Source: Pontibacter liquoris (GTDB lineage: Bacteria; Bacteroidota; Bacteroidia; Cytophagales; Hymenobacteraceae). From it: 64,000 bases of DNA. The stretch spans positions 3,038,001-3,102,000 of the forward strand of contig NZ_JALEBG010000001.1 in assembly GCF_022758235.1 (NCBI RefSeq), given 5' to 3'. The number at the start of each line of letters is the position of its first letter. Position 1 is the first letter of the stretch. Both the position numbers and the translations under genes were made by a program. This document shows, in pieces, positions 1 through 9,519 of this stretch. The notes beneath the pieces were generated by a model. It did no database searches. It had not been told where the DNA came from and saw nothing but the letters and a program-made list of their open reading frames with translations.

Positions 1-1
1 C

Positions 2-1126
2 GCATACGCGGCCGGAATTCCTGCGTTTACAACCATTCAGCACAACGGGCAGCCAACGCCAGTCGCCGCGCTTCCTGCTTCCGCTGAAGCGGAACTTGAA
101 GCCTTACTGGCTACCAACCCTGCCTATAAACAGCTCGACCGCTCGGTGCAGCTGGCTATATATGCCGCCCGCCAGGCTGCTGCGCAAGCCGGCTGGTTAC
201 GGGATCATGCCCCAATTTCAGACGATCTGGGGGTGAACGTGGGTTCCTCGCGTGGCGCCACCGGATTATTTGAGCACCATTACAGCGACTTCCGGCAAAG
301 TATAAACGGCAGTCTTTCGTCCGGTGCCTCCCCTACTACTACTTTGGGCAACCTTTCCAGCTGGGTGGCCCATGCCGTGAATGCGGGTGGCGCCCAGATC
401 AGCCATTCCATTACCTGCAGCACCGCGCTCATGGCAATTGCAAACGGGGTGGCCTGGCTCAAAGCAGGTATGGCAGGCCGTTTCCTGGCAGGAGGCACCG
501 AAGCGCCGCTCACCGGTTTTACCGTTGCCCAGATGAAAGCTGTCGGGATCTACTCCAAACGGGCAGGCCAGCCTTACCCGTGCCAGCCGTATGCGCTTGA
601 AAAACAAAACACCTTTGCGCTGGGCGAAGGGGCCGCACTCATTGCGCTGGAACAGACAACCATGCTGAAATCGGGCGATTTTGTAGTAGAAGCAGTTGGG
701 GTAGGCTTTGAGAAGATCGTGAGCAAAACAGGAATTTCGGCAGAAGGCATAAATTTTCAGAAAGCCATGCAGCATGCCCTATGCCAGCTGCCCACGCACG
801 ACCAGCAAGTTGATCTCATCATTACCCACACTCCCGGCACCCGCGCCGGCGATAAGGCCGAGCTAGCCGCTATTGCAGCTGTTTTTGGCTCCGACCAGCC
901 CGCCATCACAACCAATAAGTGGCTCATAGGCCATACGTTAGGAGCCTCAGGCGCGCTGAGTATCCAGTATGCCCTGTACGTGCTGCAGCAGCAAGCTTTT
1001 GTTCCGATTCCTTACTCCTCCCTTCTACTTCCTGCTTCGGTGCCGGGCCGACCTTACTGCCGGGTGATGGTTAACGCTGCCGGGTTCGGGGGCAATGCCG
1101 CCAGCATCATCATTACCAAAATATAA
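2..1126 (+). CDS. Beta-ketoacyl-ACP synthase (partial, 5' end outside window)
   Basis: The reading frame is open from the window edge to a TAA at 1126, so the start lies upstream. The product is a thiolase-fold condensing enzyme of the KAS I/II (FabB/FabF) type, which joins malonyl-ACP to an acyl-ACP with loss of CO2. The Cys-His-His triad is visible: the nucleophile in SITCSTAL (codon at 416-418), the first His in IITHTPGTRAGDKAE and the second in LIGHTLGASGA. The C-terminus NAAGFGGNAASIII is typical of the family. It could be FabF of fatty-acid synthesis or, as often in Bacteroidota, a synthase of an aryl-polyene/flexirubin cluster; the neighbours that would decide this lie outside the window. 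A spacer of over 300 bp separates it from the next gene, so it is probably the last gene of its unit. The family assignment is firm, the pathway is not. Confidence 0.9.
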   Translation, partial: AYAAGIPAFTTIQHNGQPTPVAALPASAEAELEALLATNPAYKQLDRSVQLAIYAARQAAAQAGWLRDHAPISDDLGVNVGSSRGATGLFEHHYSDFRQSINGSLSSGASPTTTLGNLSSWVAHAVNAGGAQISHSITCSTALMAIANGVAWLKAGMAGRFLAGGTEAPLTGFTVAQMKAVGIYSKRAGQPYPCQPYALEKQNTFALGEGAALIALEQTTMLKSGDFVVEAVGVGFEKIVSKTGISAEGINFQKAMQHALCQLPTHDQQVDLIITHTPGTRAGDKAELAAIAAVFGSDQPAITTNKWLIGHTLGASGALSIQYALYVLQQQAFVPIPYSSLLLPASVPGRPYCRVMVNAAGFGGNAASIIITKI

Positions 1127-1464
1127 CAAAGAAAAGAAACTCCTATACGCTCTTATACCTGCCTGTCAATTATTTACAGTACCTTCTTCCAAATTCTGGA
1201 AAAATCCTCCCATAAAGAAAACTACCTGTTTGCGAGCACTTCCTTTTGGCACAGTTCTTTGCCTTGCTTTACACATTAAGTTATACAATATATAATATGG
1301 TTTATATAAAAATGCAAGCTTTTAGAAAATCCTGTATGCAACTCTTCTGATGGCATAATGGCATAATTATGTAGCACTATACAGATGAAGTATAAGAATA
1401 AGATTATATGTAAGTATAATCTTTTCAATAAGCAGTTTTATTCATCTCGTTAGCGGACTTTATT
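1127..1464. other. AT-rich spacer between KAS and T9SS protein genes
   Basis: This spacer of about 340 bp carries no convincing gene. It is AT-rich, especially from 1270 to 1450, and holds two AAGTATAA copies near 1387 and 1411. I see neither a strong hairpin terminator nor a clear TAnnTTTG promoter, although the downstream gene must be transcribed from here. Confidence 0.5.
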
Positions 1465-4400
1465 TTGTTTTTAAGCAGCCATCGTTCTTCGCTCCTCCCT
1501 CTTTGCAGGGGATTTGTCTTCTTAATCGCCTTCATCCTGCTGTTACAGCTTCCGGCTATGGCCCAAACGCCCGGCCTCATTTACAAGCCAGCCACTAACG
1601 GAGGGAACGCCGTAATGGACCCGAACAAAGACGGGTATGTGTCTAAAACAACGGCAGGCTTCAGCGGGACCAATGACGAAGGAGCCGCTTACAGCGAAAT
1701 CCCTTACCGGCCATTTCCGGCCATGATGAGCGAGCCTCTAAGCGATTTGAACAGCGGTTCCAGCGGTGGCCACACGGATCTGGCAACCTCGCAGTATACG
1801 GGCACTACCGGGTCGCCTATTGCAGCTTACTTTGATGGCACAAACCTGCTCTTCCGCGTACGGATCGGCGGGCAATCTACCGCCTCCAAAGGATACAGCA
1901 TCCTGATCGACATCAACAATACATTTAATGGCACCGGCGAGAACCCGGGCTTTGAATATGAGGTGCTCTTAGCCAGCAATTTTGATGTACGCGTCATCAA
2001 ACACACGGTAACAAACAATGTGAATACGCAGCAAACTATCTTCAGTGGCTCCATTGACCAATATTTCCAGAAAGCGATTGCTGCTACTACCGCCGGAGGT
2101 GATGCCGACTATTTTTATGATTTTTATGTTCCGCTAACCGCTTTTCAGGGAGGTATTACTTCTGCTACGCCGCTGCGTATGTCCGGCATTACAGTTACTA
2201 GCGCGCAAAGCGGCATCAGCGGAACCGTATCGGATGTTGGCGGTGTAAACGACCTTGTTTATAGCAACAACAAGCTGATTATCTGGAAAGATGTGATCAG
2301 CACTTTTCCGCCCACAAGTATAAGCCAACTACAAACCGGTGGTTTCAGCACGCTGGTCTCTGCCCCTCCGGTAGTTAGCAGCCCGATCAAGACAGGAAGT
2401 ATAAGCGGCACCTCGTCCGAGCCTGCCGGCTCCAGTGTGGCTGTTTATAGAAACGGTACCTTGCTTGGCACCACCACGGTATCATCTACAGGCACTTGGA
2501 CCTATGCAACAAACGTGCTGGTTGCCGGCGACCTGATTACGGCTAAAGTAACTGCGACCGGTAAATCAATCTCCGTGGAATCGAATACGGTAACCGTAAC
2601 GGCTGCGACCGTAACGTGCTCCGGCACAGCTGCTCCTATCCTAACATCTACCACCAATGGAGGAAAAACACTGACTGGCACTTCCAGCTATAATGGCTCA
2701 GTAACTATCAGATTATACATTCCCAATACAACTACGGTGGTGCTGACACAAACTGTAACTGTGTCTGGCGGCACCTTTTCCGTAGACATTACAGGGTTAG
2801 CTGCAGGAACTTATGCAGCTACCCAACAGCCAGCGGGCATGTGTGAGTCCCTGAAATCAAATGAATTCTGCTCAAATGGTAATGGTAACACCAGTACCCC
2901 ATATCAAGCCTATCCCACTATAACCAGCATTACGTATGCTGATGGCACGGTAAACACGACGGCTGGCAACACTGAAATAGCAACAAAACTAACTACCGTC
3001 GCCGGTACCGTATCTGCATTAACAACGGGTGCTGTAGTGTATATCTATAAGAACGGCATCCGGCAAACTGCTTTTTCAGCTACGCTAAGTGGCACTACCT
3101 GGACAATAAATGTAAGTAGCTTAACCCTAATAGCCGGTGACTTTATTACGGCTAGAATAAGTTCTAGCGGTTCTGATGGAAATACCTCCTGTAGTCTTAC
3201 CTCCTCTCCATCCGCAATAAAAACGGCTGTTGATTATACTACCACACCCCTTATTACGGGCATGTACTGTGTGGCCACCGGCAGTACAGTAAATAGCGTG
3301 AGCGGCACCACCACAGGTTCGTCAGGCGCAAGTATACAGCTTTACAATGCTGCCACTAATACGGCTATCGGAAGTCCCGCTATCATAAACCAGTACAAAT
3401 CCTGGACTGTCAGTGGTTTATCGCTGGCTATTGGCACCTCCTTTTATGCGAAGGCCACAACAAGTGGGAAACTCCAGAGCCCTGCCTCTGCCTCTGTTAC
3501 CGTGACTGCTAAAACTACCGGCACAGGTTTAAGTATAACATCTCCGATAGTAGAAGGTGCAACTAGTATGAGTGGCGGCGCACCGGCAGGCGTGCTTGTA
3601 AAGGTATATGTGGCCGGCTCATACTTAACCAGCACCACGGCTACTGCTGCCGGTTCCTGGTCTGTTTCTGGCCTGTCCCCTTACGAGCTATTTGCAGGCG
3701 CTTCGGTAACTATTACGGCTACATCTGGCACAAACTGCGAGAGCACACCATCTGCAGCCGTTACCGTACAATGCAAGCCCTTCAATACAGCCATCGTCCC
3801 TACCTTATCGGCCCCTAAGTACTGCCCGAACACAGCTGCTACGGTCCTGCTGCCAACCTCTGAGGCCGGCGTGATCTACAACCTTTATAATGGGACGGGC
3901 ACTTCAGGTACCTCCGTGCTGGGTACCGGCAACGCAATCAGCCTTACGTCCGCTGCGCTGACGGTCGATCCAACCACTCTGACGGTAAAAGCGCTGAAAG
4001 TGGGCGCCCCCTGCAATCAGCAGATCGGCAGCAACTTAACAACCAGCCTCTACCCGGCGCTGCCAAAAACCTATTCGCTAAGCGCTTCGGTTATGAGCGG
4101 ATGCCCGCCCCTATCCACAGTGATTACGGTGAAAGCAGCTGAAGCTGGTTATTCCTATCAGTTGTTTAACAAAACATCTAATACGGCAATTGGTACGCTG
4201 ATCGTACCCACTGCCAATGGAGACCTTAGCTTACCGGCGGTTACCGTTTCTGTTACAACAGATTTTAACGTGATCATTAAAAGAACAGGAGAGCCCTGCG
4301 AGGCGCAAAATATCGATCCGACGACAACTAATATTAAAATCACGGTAACGGGAGCAAATGTTGCCGGGGCTGTAACCGCTACAGCCCCTATTATCTGCAT

Positions 4401-5769
4401 AGGTACGGCTACCAATATTAATTTTGAGACCCAGGGAGGGTATACTTATAAAGTGTTCCTGAAAACTAATCTGAACCAACCAATAGGAACTTATGAGGCT
4501 CCAGGTAATAGTAATGCGACTAAATCTGTATCCACCGGCAACCTTACTACTGCGGGCACTTATACTTACACCGTCCAGGTAAGCCCCACCACAGCAGCAA
4601 CATCTACCTGTCCTCCTATCTATATGCTGCAGGAAGCCACTATCAAGGTATCGAGCGGAGCGGATGTTACGTCGAATGCCGGCCCTAACCAAACGGTATG
4701 CGGCGCCACGACCACCCTGGCCGGCAACGACCCGGCACCGGGTACAGGCCTGTGGACGATGGTAAGCGGCCCATCTACTGCAACCTTTGGAAGTGCAACC
4801 AGTTCTTCCACCAGTGTCTCAGGGTTAGTTTCCGGCACTTACCAGTTTACCTGGACAGTAACCAATGCCTGCAGCGGCAATAAGGCGGCATCTACGGTAA
4901 CGATCGTGGTTAACTGCCCGGCGCTTTACAATGTAGCGGGCCCGAAGAATTACAATGCCTATTCCAACAATGAGGTCCTGGCAACGGTTACGGACCAGGA
5001 TGGCGGTGTTACCGCTGCACAACTGGTCTCTGGCAGGATGCCGACAGGCACCACCCTGAACACTATCACCGGGGCTATAAAAGTAGATAATACCAAGGGG
5101 CAGCTGCTAATAGGCATTTATACATTCTCGGTTCGCACAACAGATGCCCGGGGATTTACAACCACCAGTCCGGTAACTCTGCGCTTCAACGACCCCAACA
5201 GCTCTGTTGTGCCCCTTCCGGTAGAACTGGCCTTCTTTACAGCCATCCGCCAGAACGGGAGCATCATGCTGCAGTGGCTGACCGCTACCGAAAAAGATAA
5301 TCTGAAGTTTGTAGTGGAGCGTAGCCTGAATGGTACTGATTTTAAAGCAATTGGCGAAGTAGCCGGAAACGGTACCAGCAGCCAGCCTCTTAAGTATAGC
5401 TTTGAAGATAAAACCATGCTGCCGCAACAGGTTTATTACCGCCTGAAGCAGGTAGACTATAGCGGAGTGGCCACGCTGAGCAAGATCATTTCGGTTACGA
5501 CGGCAAAAGTAACTGCTGCCGCACTGAAAGCTTACCCGAACCCGGTTCAGACAAACCTCAATGTACTGATCGCAGCGGAAACGGGCGAGGCAGCAAAAAT
5601 CCTGCTCCTGGACCTGCGCGGCGTGGTGGTACTGCAAAAGGCAATCAGCCTGGAAAGGGGCCTGAATGAACTGGAACTGCCGCTGGCAAGTTTAAGCAGC
5701 GGCGTTTATGTGCTGAAAATGGTGGGAGAGAAAACAGAGCTTTCCGTGAAGGTCATGAAAACAAATTAA
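1465..5769 (+). CDS. Large secreted multidomain protein with T9SS type A sorting domain
   Basis: A 1434-residue exported protein. A signal peptide covers about residues 1-34 (hydrophobic core FLIAFILLLQLP, cleavage near AMAQ). Residues about 40-260 resemble a CBM9/DOMON-like beta-sandwich. The middle is a long array of Thr/Ser-rich Ig-like repeats (such as GSISGTSSEPAGSSVAV), followed by a PKD-like repeat beginning NAGPNQTVCG. A FnIII-like module beginning PLPVELAFFTA comes before the C-terminal sorting domain (KAYPNPVQTNLNV to the end), which directs export by the type IX system and surface anchoring. The start is TTG; the only nearby in-frame ATG falls at the end of the signal peptide, so TTG is preferred. 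The cysteine pairs suggest disulfide-stabilised repeats. The role is probably adhesion or matrix binding; no catalytic domain is seen. A strong terminator follows at 5926-5973. Confidence 0.85.
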   Translation: MFLSSHRSSLLPLCRGFVFLIAFILLLQLPAMAQTPGLIYKPATNGGNAVMDPNKDGYVSKTTAGFSGTNDEGAAYSEIPYRPFPAMMSEPLSDLNSGSSGGHTDLATSQYTGTTGSPIAAYFDGTNLLFRVRIGGQSTASKGYSILIDINNTFNGTGENPGFEYEVLLASNFDVRVIKHTVTNNVNTQQTIFSGSIDQYFQKAIAATTAGGDADYFYDFYVPLTAFQGGITSATPLRMSGITVTSAQSGISGTVSDVGGVNDLVYSNNKLIIWKDVISTFPPTSISQLQTGGFSTLVSAPPVVSSPIKTGSISGTSSEPAGSSVAVYRNGTLLGTTTVSSTGTWTYATNVLVAGDLITAKVTATGKSISVESNTVTVTAATVTCSGTAAPILTSTTNGGKTLTGTSSYNGSVTIRLYIPNTTTVVLTQTVTVSGGTFSVDITGLAAGTYAATQQPAGMCESLKSNEFCSNGNGNTSTPYQAYPTITSITYADGTVNTTAGNTEIATKLTTVAGTVSALTTGAVVYIYKNGIRQTAFSATLSGTTWTINVSSLTLIAGDFITARISSSGSDGNTSCSLTSSPSAIKTAVDYTTTPLITGMYCVATGSTVNSVSGTTTGSSGASIQLYNAATNTAIGSPAIINQYKSWTVSGLSLAIGTSFYAKATTSGKLQSPASASVTVTAKTTGTGLSITSPIVEGATSMSGGAPAGVLVKVYVAGSYLTSTTATAAGSWSVSGLSPYELFAGASVTITATSGTNCESTPSAAVTVQCKPFNTAIVPTLSAPKYCPNTAATVLLPTSEAGVIYNLYNGTGTSGTSVLGTGNAISLTSAALTVDPTTLTVKALKVGAPCNQQIGSNLTTSLYPALPKTYSLSASVMSGCPPLSTVITVKAAEAGYSYQLFNKTSNTAIGTLIVPTANGDLSLPAVTVSVTTDFNVIIKRTGEPCEAQNIDPTTTNIKITVTGANVAGAVTATAPIICIGTATNINFETQGGYTYKVFLKTNLNQPIGTYEAPGNSNATKSVSTGNLTTAGTYTYTVQVSPTTAATSTCPPIYMLQEATIKVSSGADVTSNAGPNQTVCGATTTLAGNDPAPGTGLWTMVSGPSTATFGSATSSSTSVSGLVSGTYQFTWTVTNACSGNKAASTVTIVVNCPALYNVAGPKNYNAYSNNEVLATVTDQDGGVTAAQLVSGRMPTGTTLNTITGAIKVDNTKGQLLIGIYTFSVRTTDARGFTTTSPVTLRFNDPNSSVVPLPVELAFFTAIRQNGSIMLQWLTATEKDNLKFVVERSLNGTDFKAIGEVAGNGTSSQPLKYSFEDKTMLPQQVYYRLKQVDYSGVATLSKIISVTTAKVTAAALKAYPNPVQTNLNVLIAAETGEAAKILLLDLRGVVVLQKAISLERGLNELELPLASLSSGVYVLKMVGEKTELSVKVMKTN

Positions 5770-5925
5770 CAGGGTGTACCCGTCGAACAGGACAGCATCC
5801 GGCTGATAAAATCTGGCGCAACCTCTTCAAAAGGCTCCCTGCCTGATTTGGAAGTATGAGCAGGCACCGCAACGGCCCGAATGCCCCTGAAGAGACGGGA
5901 ATTAAGGTAAATCAGGAGCAACCAT

Positions 5926-5973
5926 CCTGCATCAAAAAAGGCCCGCATAAGCTGCGGGCCTTTTTGATGCAGG
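5926..5973 (+). terminator. Intrinsic terminator after the T9SS protein gene
   Basis: A nearly perfect inverted repeat: CCTGCATC and an A-run, then GGCCCGCA, a short loop (TAAGC), TGCGGGCC, TTTTT and GATGCAGG. The GC core is followed by T5 on the plus strand and, by symmetry, an A/T run on the other. It separates the giant cargo gene from lysC. Confidence 0.85.
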
Positions 5974-6012
5974 AAAATACGGTAATCTTATGGATTACAG
6001 CCTAAACTGCGT

Positions 6013-6020
6013 TACTTTTG
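6013..6020 (+). promoter_or_regulatory. Probable lysC -7 element
   Basis: TACTTTTG fits the Bacteroidota -7 consensus TAnnTTTG and lies 34 nt before the lysC ATG. The element sits in the palindrome GTTACTTTTGTAAC. No good TTG is seen 19 nt upstream, so the call is moderate. Confidence 0.35.
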
Positions 6021-6054
6021 TAACCTGATCTGTTATCCTATTTTCTTCTATTAA

Positions 6055-7386
6055 ATGAGAATATTAAAATTCGGCGGCACCTCTGTCGGTTCTGCTGAGC
6101 GAATGCAGGCGCTAACGTCGCTTATCCAAAGCGATGCCCCCAGAATTGTAGTGCTTTCGGCTATGTCGGGCACCACCAATGCGCTGGTACAAATTACGGA
6201 ATCGCTGTACCAGCATAATCACCAGGATGCGAATGCGCAGATTGATGCGCTCCAGTCAAAGTATAAACAGGTGGTGGCGCAGCTTTATACTTCCGCCGAA
6301 AAGAAAACACAGGCCAACGAATTGCTCGATCAGCACTTCGATTATATCCGCGCCTTTACGCAGGACCTGTTTACCGAGCACGAAGAGCGGGCCATACTTG
6401 CACAGGGAGAACTGCTTTCCACGGCACTTTTCCAGTTCTACCTCGAAGAACAGGGCATAAACTCCGTGTTGCTGCCGGCCCTTAACTTCATGAAGATCGA
6501 TGAAAACGAAGAGCCCGACACAGCCTATATTGCCCGCAACCTGGCTGCAGAACTGGCCAAGCACCCGCAAACAACGCTTTTCATTACGCAAGGCTATATT
6601 TGCCGCAACGCTTTCGGGGAAATTGACAACCTGAAACGTGGCGGTTCGGATTACTCTGCCTCGCTGATCGGCGCTGCTGCCGATGCGGACGAGATACAGA
6701 TCTGGACCGACATCGACGGGATGCACAACAACGATCCGCGCATTGTAAAGAACACCTATCCTATTGCGGAACTGTCGTTTGACGAGGCGGCGGAGCTGGC
6801 ATACTTCGGTGCCAAAATCCTACACCCAAGCAGCGTGCTGCCGGCCAAGCAGAAAAATATTCCGGTACGCCTGCTCAATACCATGGAGCCTTCGGCAAAA
6901 GGCACAACCATCAGCGCGGAAAGCGAAGGCGGTAAAATAAAAGCCGTTGCGGCAAAAGACGGTATCACGGCCATCAAGATCAAATCAGGCCGTATGCTGC
7001 TGGCCTATGGTTTTTTGCGTAGCGTGTTCGAAGTATTCGAGCGCTATAAAACGCCCATTGACATGATCACCACTTCGGAGGTGGCCATCTCGCTGACGAT
7101 TGACAATGACAAGTTCCTGGACCAGATCGTGGCCGAACTCAAAGCTTTCGGACAGGTAGAGGTCGATCAGAACCAAACCATTATTTGCGTGGTCGGCGAT
7201 TTTATAGAAGAGCGCAGCGGCTCCAGCTTGGAGATCTTCGAAGCACTTAAAGCGATCCCCTTACGGATGATATCGTATGGCGGCAGCAAAAACAACATCA
7301 GTGTGCTCATCAACACCACCCACAAAGTGGAGGCACTGCAACAACTGAACGAGGGTATTTTTGAACGAAACAGAACCCATGCTTAA
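6055..7386 (+). CDS. lysC: Aspartate kinase
   Basis: Phosphorylates L-aspartate with ATP, the committed step towards lysine, threonine and methionine. The 443-residue protein opens with the nucleotide-binding KFGGTSVGS (residues 5-13) and has GELLSTALF near 118 and the substrate loop [12 protein letters not shown] near 195. Residues about 300-440 form the regulatory ACT region. It is a monofunctional kinase without a homoserine dehydrogenase half; a separate hom lies at 9520-10758. Its last 8 nt overlap the lysA start, so the pair forms a lysine-directed operon and feedback control by lysine is likely. No lysine riboswitch is visible in the short leader. A -7 element TACTTTTG lies at 6013-6020. 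Confidence 0.96.
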   Translation: MRILKFGGTSVGSAERMQALTSLIQSDAPRIVVLSAMSGTTNALVQITESLYQHNHQDANAQIDALQSKYKQVVAQLYTSAEKKTQANELLDQHFDYIRAFTQDLFTEHEERAILAQGELLSTALFQFYLEEQGINSVLLPALNFMKIDENEEPDTAYIARNLAAELAKHPQTTLFITQGYICRNAFGEIDNLKRGGSDYSASLIGAAADADEIQIWTDIDGMHNNDPRIVKNTYPIAELSFDEAAELAYFGAKILHPSSVLPAKQKNIPVRLLNTMEPSAKGTTISAESEGGKIKAVAAKDGITAIKIKSGRMLLAYGFLRSVFEVFERYKTPIDMITTSEVAISLTIDNDKFLDQIVAELKAFGQVEVDQNQTIICVVGDFIEERSGSSLEIFEALKAIPLRMISYGGSKNNISVLINTTHKVEALQQLNEGIFERNRTHA

Positions 7387-8536
7387 TATCGACCTGGCCG
7401 AACTGCAGCAGCACAGTACGCCGCTTTATGTGTATAACCTGCCCCTGCTGCGCCAGACCCTGGACGCGGCGCAGCAAGAAGCCCGCAAGTATAACTACCA
7501 CGTACATTACGCCCTTAAAGCCAATGCCAATGCCCCCATTCTGGAGGCCATGCGCACCTATGGTTTCGGGGCTGACTGCGTAAGCGGCAATGAGGTAAAG
7601 ACAGCAATCGCTAGTGGATTTGCTCCGAGTGATGTGGTGTTTGCCGGCGTTGGTAAATCGGATGCAGAGATCAATTATGCCCTGGACCAGGACATTTTCT
7701 GTTTCAACTGCGAATCGAAGCAGGAACTGGAGGTGCTCAACGAACTGGCTGCCCTGAAAGGCAAAACGGCACGCGTCGCTCTGCGCATCAATCCCAACGT
7801 AAACGCCAACACGCACAAGTATATCACCACCGGCCTGGAGGAGAATAAGTTTGGCATTAACGCCTGGGAACTGGAAAGCGTGCTGGAGCTTCTGGCGCAA
7901 CTGCCCAACATTGATTTGATCGGCATCCACTTTCACATTGGCTCGCAGATAACGGATCTGAGTGTTTTTAAGAACCTGTGCACCCGCGTGAATGAGTTCC
8001 AGCAGTGGTTTGCAGCCCATAAAATAACCCTGCAGCACATTAATGTGGGCGGCGGCCTGGGGGTGGATTACTACCAGCCGGAGCAGCAGCTTATCCCTGA
8101 TTTTGCTTCCTATTTTAATTTGTTCCACCAGTTTCTGGAACTACGCTCTGGGCAACAGGTGCATTTTGAGCTTGGACGAGCCCTGGTAGCCCAGTGCGGC
8201 ACCCTTGTATCAAAGGTACTATACATCAAAAAAGGCATGACGACCAACTTTGCCATACTGGATGCCGGTATGACCGAACTGATTCGCCCGGCCCTGTATC
8301 AATCGTATCATAAGATCGAGAACCTGAGTAGCCAGCTGCCCGAGGAGCGGTATGATGTGGTGGGCCCTATCTGCGAATCGTCCGACTGCTTTGGCAAAGC
8401 CGTTATACTTCCTGAAACCAGCCGGGGCGATCTGATCGCTATCCGCACGGCGGGCGCTTACGGCGAAGTGATGGCCTCTAATTACAACCTGCGCGAAAAG
8501 GCCCAGGCACTTTATTTACAGGACCAGCAAGTATAA
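7379..8536 (+). CDS. lysA: Diaminopimelate decarboxylase
   Basis: The PLP enzyme that decarboxylates meso-diaminopimelate to L-lysine, the last lysine step. I chose the ATG at 7379 (protein begins [10 protein letters not shown], 385 residues) over an in-frame TTG at 7361, because ATG overlapping the lysC stop is the common coupled arrangement. The alanine-racemase-type barrel carries the PLP lysine in YALKANANAP (K47), HFHIGSQ near residue 181 and the phosphate-binding GGGLGVDY near 224. The C-terminal domain has the ICESSDCFG motif whose Cys closes the active site of the partner subunit. A perfect long hairpin terminator begins 9 nt after the stop. Confidence 0.96.
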   Translation: MLNIDLAELQQHSTPLYVYNLPLLRQTLDAAQQEARKYNYHVHYALKANANAPILEAMRTYGFGADCVSGNEVKTAIASGFAPSDVVFAGVGKSDAEINYALDQDIFCFNCESKQELEVLNELAALKGKTARVALRINPNVNANTHKYITTGLEENKFGINAWELESVLELLAQLPNIDLIGIHFHIGSQITDLSVFKNLCTRVNEFQQWFAAHKITLQHINVGGGLGVDYYQPEQQLIPDFASYFNLFHQFLELRSGQQVHFELGRALVAQCGTLVSKVLYIKKGMTTNFAILDAGMTELIRPALYQSYHKIENLSSQLPEERYDVVGPICESSDCFGKAVILPETSRGDLIAIRTAGAYGEVMASNYNLREKAQALYLQDQQV

Positions 8537-8545
8537 ACGATCAAC

Positions 8546-8607
8546 AAGTATAAACATAAAAACGCCCGGCTTTTTCACGGAAGCCGGGCGTTTTTATGTT
8601 TATACTT
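8546..8607. terminator. Bidirectional terminator with 27-bp perfect arms ending in AAGTATA/TATACTT
   Basis: The left arm (8546-8572) and right arm (8581-8607) are perfect reverse complements over 27 bp with an 8-nt loop. The GC-rich core AACGCCCGGCTT is flanked by A/T runs, so it can stop both lysA and the convergent lipoprotein gene. The outermost 7 bases of the arms are AAGTATA and TATACTT, the motif iterated across the window. Confidence 0.9.
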
Positions 8608-8622
8608 ACCCTTATGCTGCCA

Positions 8623-9333
8623 TTACTCGGCTCTGTTACCAGCAACCAATTGCAGTGGCGTGCTTTTTCCATTGCTGATCGAAACAACAAAGTCCGGTTC
8701 GGCCTGGGTTATGCCGGGTTTGCCCTGCAGGTAGTTGGCCAGCTCCAGCGCGTTGCCCTTCGCGTGTTTATCCACTTTCACCAGGTAGGTATTATTCCCA
8801 AGCGGCTTTAAGACCTGGGCGTTGTAGGCTTTGGCCAGTTGGTACAGTGCCGGCAAGCCATTTGGAGTCACCGTTACCATAGCTTCGTTGCTGATGCCCA
8901 GCAGTTGATTACCATCCTGCAGAAAGTAGGGCGTCACATAAGCGATGCGTGTATCGGCAGCCAGTTCTTTAATTGCCTGTTCCACCTGGCTGCAACTCAG
9001 GCCTTCCTGCAGCTGCACCGGTTGCAGACTGGCCGAATTACTATTTACCGCTGCTCCCATACCGGTTACAAAGCCATAATCGGCGAGCACTTGCTGCTGT
9101 TGGGCCAGGGGAATTTCACCTGTAAAGGCTACCAGCACCTGCCTAGTATACACGGTGCCCAGGTTCCTGCTTTGCAGGCTATAGGTATGGCAGGCGCCGC
9201 CTTCCTGGTGCAATTTGTTCAGCAGGTCAGGATCAAAGCGCACGTTGCGCAACGGGGACGCATTATCGTCTTTGCAGGATGAGAAAGCCACCAAAAAGAG
9301 GACCAAGATCAGCAAGGGTAAGTTTTTTGTCAT
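8623..9333 (-). CDS. Lipoprotein made of two subtilase-prodomain-like repeats, no protease domain
   Basis: A 236-residue predicted lipoprotein: short basic N-terminus, hydrophobic stretch LLILVLFLVAF and a lipobox ending SSC near residue 20. Two segments resemble the N-terminal prodomains of secreted S8 peptidases (I9/fervidolysin-prodomain-like): one from about TRQVLVAFTGEIPLAQQQQV to IAYVTPYFLQ, one from about LPALYQLAKAYNAQV to GITQAEPDFVV. The closing AEPDFVV is the usual end of such prodomains. No Asp, His or Ser catalytic block follows; the ORF stops and meets a shared terminator, so it looks intact and not truncated. Such folds can chaperone or inhibit subtilases, and a secreted subtilase lies at 29779-33105. 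Function is inference; a degenerate prodomain-only remnant is the alternative. Confidence 0.7.
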   Translation of the reverse strand: MTKNLPLLILVLFLVAFSSCKDDNASPLRNVRFDPDLLNKLHQEGGACHTYSLQSRNLGTVYTRQVLVAFTGEIPLAQQQQVLADYGFVTGMGAAVNSNSASLQPVQLQEGLSCSQVEQAIKELAADTRIAYVTPYFLQDGNQLLGISNEAMVTVTPNGLPALYQLAKAYNAQVLKPLGNNTYLVKVDKHAKGNALELANYLQGKPGITQAEPDFVVSISNGKSTPLQLVAGNRAE

Positions 9334-9519
9334 CGCCGTACATTTATATCTCCAATAGATAGTTGTTGTACGTTCTGCAAAAAGGAAGGGCTATGTTTTA
9401 GCACCTATTCAAGCTGCTTTCTGAAATTTTTTGATACTTTAATTAGCTTTTACTAAGTAATTTGCTTATTAGCGGTTTTCATCCTTTCAAGTATAATGCA
9501 ATTTATGGTTTAGCCGTAA

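Noticed and set aside
5974..6054. Lysine riboswitch before lysC
   Set aside because: The leader from the likely start to ATG is under 40 nt, too short for the roughly 170-nt lysine aptamer.
7310..8128. A 272-codon minus-strand frame over lysA
   Set aside because: Antisense to a well-supported enzyme gene, with no motif and no start context.
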